Below are positions 60,509 to 64,000 of a DNA stretch of 64,000 nucleotides, one piece after another; position 1 is the first letter of the stretch, and every line of letters starts with the position of its first letter. This DNA is from Pyxidicoccus xibeiensis. Its GTDB lineage: Bacteria > Myxococcota > Myxococcia > Myxococcales > Myxococcaceae. The notes under the pieces are model-generated. The model was not told the origin of the DNA. It did not search any database and saw nothing but the letters and a program-made list of their open reading frames with translations. The stretch lies in NCBI RefSeq assembly GCF_024198175.1, contig NZ_JAJVKV010000001.1, positions 806,001 to 870,000 of the forward strand. The letters are read 5' to 3'. The position numbers and the translations under genes are program-made.

Positions 60509-61345
60509 GTGAGCACCGCCCTCCACTTCGTCCCCGGCCACGAGCCTCCCGACCGTCCCCGCGACGGCGCCCTCCTGTTCCTCGCCCGAGGCATGGACGT
60601 GCTCATCCAGGAGCACGAGGGCGCTCCCTCCCTTCCCACCGGCGCCGCCTTCCCCGAGCTCGCCGCCGGTGCGCACTACCTGGGCGCCCTGGACGGGCAG
60701 GACTGCTACGCCGCCCTGCTGCCCGAGGACTTCACCCCGCCCGAGGGCTTCACGAAGGTCCTCGCGCGCTCGCTCTACAAGCGCGTAGACGAGGCCCGCT
60801 TCGCCGTCGTGGGCCGCGCCATCTCCATCGTCGAGTGGGACCTCACCCACCGCTTCTGCGGCCGCTGTGGCACCCCCACCCAGCTCGTCCCCGGCGAGCG
60901 CGCCCGCCGCTGCCCCGTGGACCACACGCCCTTCTACCCGCGCATCGCCCCCGCCATCATCGTCCTCGTCACCCGCGGCGACACGATGCTGCTCGGCCGC
61001 AACGCCACCTTCCCCGAGCCCATGTTCAGCACCCTCGCCGGCTTCGTGGACCCGGGTGAGACGCTGGAGGAGTGCGTCGCCCGCGAGGTGAAGGAGGAGG
61101 TCGGCATCGACGTGAAGAACATCCGCTACTTCGGCTCGCAGCCCTGGCCCTATGGGCGCTCGCTCATGGTGGGCTTCACCGCCGAGTACGCCGGAGGCGA
61201 CATCGTCGTGGACCCCAAAGAAATCGCCGAGGCCCACTTCTTCAGCCCCGACAACCTCCCGCGTATCCCCCCGCGCCTGAGCATCGCCCGCCAGCTCATC
61301 GACGCCTTCTGCGAGCGCGTGAAGGGCCCTGCCCAGTCCTCCTAG
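60509..61345 (+). CDS. nudC: NAD(+)/NADH diphosphatase (Nudix)
   Basis: The 278-residue hydrolase cleaves NAD(H) to NMN(H) and AMP and, in E. coli, removes NAD caps from RNA. It has an N-terminal domain, a zinc-ribbon ('CGRCGTPT' then 'RRCPVDHTPFYPRIAP'), the complete Nudix box (GFVDPGETLEECVAREVKEE, then VGI), and the NudC class signature SQPWPYGRS. The fourth zinc ligand, a Cys in E. coli (C-x-x-C), is an Asp here, with a His next to it, so zinc binding may be altered. The start is the GTG at 60509, with AAGG nine bases upstream; a GTG at 60455 is an alternative. It is divergent from the barstar-like gene. Confidence 0.9.
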   Translation: MSTALHFVPGHEPPDRPRDGALLFLARGMDVLIQEHEGAPSLPTGAAFPELAAGAHYLGALDGQDCYAALLPEDFTPPEGFTKVLARSLYKRVDEARFAVVGRAISIVEWDLTHRFCGRCGTPTQLVPGERARRCPVDHTPFYPRIAPAIIVLVTRGDTMLLGRNATFPEPMFSTLAGFVDPGETLEECVAREVKEEVGIDVKNIRYFGSQPWPYGRSLMVGFTAEYAGGDIVVDPKEIAEAHFFSPDNLPRIPPRLSIARQLIDAFCERVKGPAQSS

Positions 61346-61516
61346 CGGCGAGCCCGTCCAGCCGGGCCGGGCGCCCGCCCGCCTCCTGGCTCCTGGAATG
61401 GCGTCAGGCGGCCCGGGCGTTACCGTCCGGTTCGGGGGTCCTCGCTTGCATTCGCGGAGGCGCTGGGGTTGAAGCGCCGCTCACCTCCGGCTCCACCCGA
61501 AGACGTCCACCACGCC

Positions 61517-62209
61517 ATGCCCGCCGCACGCCCGCACATCGAGCCCCGCCTCGTCCCCACCGCCGACTCCGTGGTGGTGAAGGAGATATACCTCTCCGTC
61601 CAGGGCGAGTCCTCCCACGCAGGCCTGCTCTGCGCCTTCGTCCGCCTCACCGGCTGCCACCTGCGCTGCACCTACTGCGACAGCGAGTTCGCCTTCCACG
61701 GCGGCAGGCGCATGAAGAACGCGGACATCGTCTCCGAGGTGAAGGCGCTCCGCTCGCCCAGCGTGGAGGTCACCGGCGGCGAGCCCCTCCTCCAGCCCGG
61801 CGTCTACCCGCTGATGCAGGACCTGCTCGACGCGGGGCTCAAGGTGCTGCTGGAGACCAGCGGCGCCATCGACGTGCGGCTCGTGCCTCCGGCCGTGCAC
61901 AAAATCGTCGACATGAAGACGCCCTCGTCGGGCGAGCACTCGCGCAACGACTACCGCAACTTCACGTCCATGAATGCCAACGACGAGCTCAAGTTCGTCA
62001 TCGGCTCGCGCGAGGACTACGACTGGTCGAAGGCGCTCATCACCGAGCACCGCCTGCTGGACAGGCCCTTCGGCATCCTCTTCTCCACCGTCTGGGACAA
62101 GCTCCACCCGCGCCAGCTCGCCGAGTGGGTCATCGAGGACAGGCTCGCCGTCCGCTTCCAGCTCCAGATGCACAAGTACCTCTGGGACCCGAACGCGCGC
62201 GGCGTGTGA
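61517..62209 (+). CDS. queE: 7-carboxy-7-deazaguanine synthase (radical SAM)
   Basis: The 230-residue radical SAM enzyme forms 7-carboxy-7-deazaguanine in the queuosine pathway. It begins the core with 'VVKEIYLSVQGESSHAGLLC' (family G-E/Q-G-E-S motif) and has the cluster-binding motif CHLRCTYCD (C-x3-C-x2-C), 'VEVTGGEPLLQPGVYPLM', 'VLLETSGAID' and 'HKIVDMKTPSSGE'. Other queuosine genes are not in the window. The ATG at 61517 gives the best fit to the family N-terminus; a TTG at 61469, with GGAGG eight bases upstream, would add 16 residues and cannot be excluded. Confidence 0.9.
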   Translation: MPAARPHIEPRLVPTADSVVVKEIYLSVQGESSHAGLLCAFVRLTGCHLRCTYCDSEFAFHGGRRMKNADIVSEVKALRSPSVEVTGGEPLLQPGVYPLMQDLLDAGLKVLLETSGAIDVRLVPPAVHKIVDMKTPSSGEHSRNDYRNFTSMNANDELKFVIGSREDYDWSKALITEHRLLDRPFGILFSTVWDKLHPRQLAEWVIEDRLAVRFQLQMHKYLWDPNARGV

Positions 62210-62234
62210 CGGTGGGCCCGCGGGGCCCCACGGC

Positions 62235-62663
62235 TCACGGCAGGTACTGGGACAGCGTCAGCATCAGCAGCCACGCGAGGGACAGCGTCAGGTTGAAGTA
62301 CCCCAGCCCGCGCGCGACCCGGGCCTGCGTGATTCCCCGCTCGGGGCCATGGCCGTCGCGGATGCGCCGCAGCTCGCGCGAGCCCAGCAGCACCCCGGCC
62401 AGCCCCGCCACCAGCGAGGGCAGCGGCAGGGCCATCGAGCACGGCAGGCAGGCCACCCCGAGCACGTTGAGGCCCAGCGCCACCTGCACCACCCACGACG
62501 GCTTCGCGCTCTTGCGCAGCACGTCGAGGCACGGCGCGCAGTAGGGCGACTCGCCCACCACCTCCGTGCAGTCGCCGCACAGGAAGGTGCCACACCGCGC
62601 GCACGTGGCCACCGCGGCCATTTCCGGGTGGATGCCACAGCGCGCGCCCGTGGCCGGGGGCAT
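62235..62663 (-). CDS. Membrane protein with B-box-type zinc finger
   Basis: The 142-residue protein has an N-terminal B-box-like zinc finger (about 9-48; 'CGIHPEMAAVATCARCGTFL', 'CGDCTEVVGESPYCAPC'), a short linker and two or three membrane helices (about 60-140; 'VALGLNVLGVACLPC', 'LVAGLAGVLLGSRELRRIRD', 'LSLAWLLMLTLSQYL'). Similar short B-box-membrane proteins are common in myxobacteria and have no known role. The start is the ATG at 62663, directly after a GTG at 62666. It is convergent with queE (25 bases). Confidence 0.75.
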   Translation of the reverse strand: MPPATGARCGIHPEMAAVATCARCGTFLCGDCTEVVGESPYCAPCLDVLRKSAKPSWVVQVALGLNVLGVACLPCSMALPLPSLVAGLAGVLLGSRELRRIRDGHGPERGITQARVARGLGYFNLTLSLAWLLMLTLSQYLP

Positions 62664-62841
62664 CACCGCGTCACCGTGGAACCCGGGCCTGGCGACGCGC
62701 GGAGCCCGCGGGAACGGGAGCCCATCAGCCCACCAGAATCCGACACTGGGCGCGGCAGGAGTGGGGATTCCATCACCACCCCGGCGTCAACTCCTGGGGA
62801 TTTCATCCCCAGCGCTGAGCACGTGCCGGGAACGCGACGCC

Positions 62842-63123
62842 TCAGAAGCCCGGCGGTGGGACGTGGGAGGACAGCGCCGCCAGCCCGTGGGCGCCCAGGC
62901 CCAGGAACACCGCGGCCAGCACCGTGCTGGCCATGAAGCCGGCGACGATGAGGCCCTTGCGCGGGTGCTCGAACTGGCTGAACGCGTAGAAGAGCAGGTA
63001 GCAGGGGATGAGCAGCACCATCACCCCCGTGCCCACGCTCCGGCGGAAGGCGTGGAGCAGCAGGAAGACGGTGCACCCCAGCGCGGCGAGACCGAACAGG
63101 ATGGCGAGCGGAAGCAGCGGCAC
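62842..63123 (-). CDS. Three-helix membrane protein of unknown function
   Basis: The 93-residue hydrophobic protein has three predicted membrane helices (about 4-24, 32-50, 60-83) with a short charged loop ('FSQFEHPRKGL') and a Pro-rich end. I do not recognise a family. The GTG at 63123 has AAGGGAAGGG immediately upstream. It is divergent from the small membrane protein gene at 63212 with 88 bases between; the 178 bases downstream of it (62664-62841) hold nothing I can name. Confidence 0.65.
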   Translation of the reverse strand: MPLLPLAILFGLAALGCTVFLLLHAFRRSVGTGVMVLLIPCYLLFYAFSQFEHPRKGLIVAGFMASTVLAAVFLGLGAHGLAALSSHVPPPGF

Positions 63124-63211
63124 GCCCTTCCCTTAACACGTTCCCCCCTTTGCGGCGCCGCCGTGCGCATATTAAGCACGCCCCGACGTCAACCAGCCGA
63201 GGTGACTGCCC

Positions 63212-63538
63212 ATGAACACCGCCAAGACGCTGCTCAACTTCGTGCTCGCGGGCGCCCTGCTCGGCATCGTCGTCGCCTCGTGGATGGGCCCCGCCTTCCT
63301 CGGCTGGTACAACGAGACGCCCTACGCCACGCAGACGATGTGCAACCTGCCGGACGTGATTCGCAGGACGTCCGCGTCGCTGCTCACCTACCAGGCCACG
63401 GGCGCCGGCATCGGCGCCCTCGCCTCACTGGTGCTGGGCGTGCTCTTCGTCCGCCGCGCCAGCCGCCGCGCCCGGGCCCAGGCGGGCCAGACGCCTCCGG
63501 CCGCCCCGCCGCCCACGGCGCCCCACGCCACCGCCTGA
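63212..63538 (+). CDS. Two-helix membrane protein of unknown function
   Basis: The 108-residue protein has two membrane helices (about 8-28 and 62-80), a periplasmic or cytoplasmic loop with 'GPAFLGWYNETPYATQTMCN' and a basic, Ala/Pro-rich tail ('RRASRRARAQAGQTPPAAPP'). No family is recognised. The ATG at 63212 has GAGG nine bases upstream. Its stop lies seven bases from the stop of the convergent lipoprotein gene. Confidence 0.65.
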   Translation: MNTAKTLLNFVLAGALLGIVVASWMGPAFLGWYNETPYATQTMCNLPDVIRRTSASLLTYQATGAGIGALASLVLGVLFVRRASRRARAQAGQTPPAAPPPTAPHATA

Positions 63539-63545
63539 CACCGCG

Positions 63546-63926
63546 CTACGGCGCGGGAGGCGGAACCCGCACCACCACCGACGGCGTCGTCCCCAGCACG
63601 CCTGCCCCTTCGGAGTCCTGCACGGTGACGGTGATGTTGAACAGGCTCGTCTCCGCCACGTCCGGCGCCGTCCACGTGGGGTTGCGCGCGTGGATGTCGC
63701 TGAACCGCCCGGCGGGCTGCGCGGGGACCTGCGCCCACTCGTACGTCATGTCGTCCCCGTCAGGGTCGTTCACCTCGAGCTGCATCATCAGCACCTCGCC
63801 GGGGTCCGCCGTGAGGGAGTTCGGACGCGGCCCCACCGTGACCTCCGGTGGACTGTTGACCCTGCACCCGGAGCCGAACGCCCCCAGCGCCAACGCCATG
63901 AAGATTCCCGAGCACGACCGAAACAT
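63546..63926 (-). CDS. Lipoprotein with PKD/REJ-like Ig domain
   Basis: The 126-residue exported lipoprotein has lipobox FGSGC near residue 21. One Ig-like domain (about 28-120) follows, with the PKD/REJ-type pattern 'LEVNDPDGDDMTYEWAQVPA' and 'NPTWTAPDVAETSLFNITVT', closing with 'VVVRVPPPAP'. It is likely a surface or periplasmic adhesin-like module. The ATG at 63926 has AGGGGGAAG upstream. The last 74 bases of the window (63927-64000) lie upstream of it and show no further gene. Confidence 0.8.
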   Translation of the reverse strand: MFRSCSGIFMALALGAFGSGCRVNSPPEVTVGPRPNSLTADPGEVLMMQLEVNDPDGDDMTYEWAQVPAQPAGRFSDIHARNPTWTAPDVAETSLFNITVTVQDSEGAGVLGTTPSVVVRVPPPAP

Positions 63927-64000
63927 GGACTTCCCCCTGCGAAAGGTACCTCTAGCCTAACGCGTCAGCAGGGGTGGGTGTATCGCCACACCTTCCTGAA

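Noticed and set aside
1..64000. tRNA, rRNA, prophage and insertion-sequence genes
   Set aside because: I looked for cloverleaf-like inverted repeats, transposase DDE frames and integrase motifs and found none. A dedicated tRNA scan would be decisive.

Overview
The window is about 70% G+C chromosomal DNA, with near-saturated G/C third codon positions, many lipoproteins, and large multidomain signalling and secreted proteins. Several gene types are typical of myxobacteria: an M57 metallopeptidase, an ADYC-domain lipoprotein, a Ser/Thr kinase fused to a formylglycine-generating-enzyme-like domain, a PEGA-TonB receptor and DUF4382/DUF5335 proteins. I infer a member of the Myxococcaceae (Myxococcus/Corallococcus/Pyxidicoccus-like). 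I see no rRNA, tRNA, CRISPR array, prophage or insertion sequence.

0-13.8 kb: a partial lipoprotein gene, an M20 dipeptidase, a discoidin-domain secreted protein, a trehalose-forming GH13 enzyme (TreZ), a DUF4382 lipoprotein, a ClpX-like AAA+ ATPase without the zinc domain, DUF5335, an M57 protease, a cardiolipin synthase-type phospholipase D and an MBL-fold protein. 13.9-18.7 kb: one 1579-residue gene fusing a complete type IA topoisomerase III to a complete RecQ helicase with HRDC domain. 18.7-19.8 kb is gene-poor and ends in a strong plus-strand intrinsic terminator.

19.8-31.6 kb: a large lipoprotein, an AAA ATPase/PD-(D/E)XK protein whose start lies inside a 13-bp inverted repeat, a Tat-exported lipoprotein with an SDR fold next to an NTP/NDP-exchanger-like transporter, an aminotransferase, a secreted DUF1028 protein, an AMIN-like lipoprotein and 4-alpha-glucanotransferase. 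31.7-42 kb: an RND efflux pair (adaptor then pump), an ADYC lipoprotein, a kinase-nSTAND-membrane-FGE protein and a stand-alone response regulator.

42.2-46 kb carries two large lipoprotein genes of visibly lower G+C. 46.2-51.9 kb holds a HIT hydrolase, a 1492-residue SF1 helicase-nuclease resembling DUF4011-helicase-Vsr defence proteins, and a convergent Uma2 endonuclease gene; this is the best candidate for a defence locus. 52-64 kb holds a TPR-PEGA-TonB receptor with a GNAT gene, an operon of nitronate monooxygenase, a small membrane protein and a YfhO-like membrane protein, then gloA, an orphan barstar-like inhibitor, nudC, queE and small membrane or lipoprotein genes.

No functions were tested. 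Family names come from motif recognition by eye, start sites from visible ribosome-binding sites, and promoters and terminators from visual inspection only.
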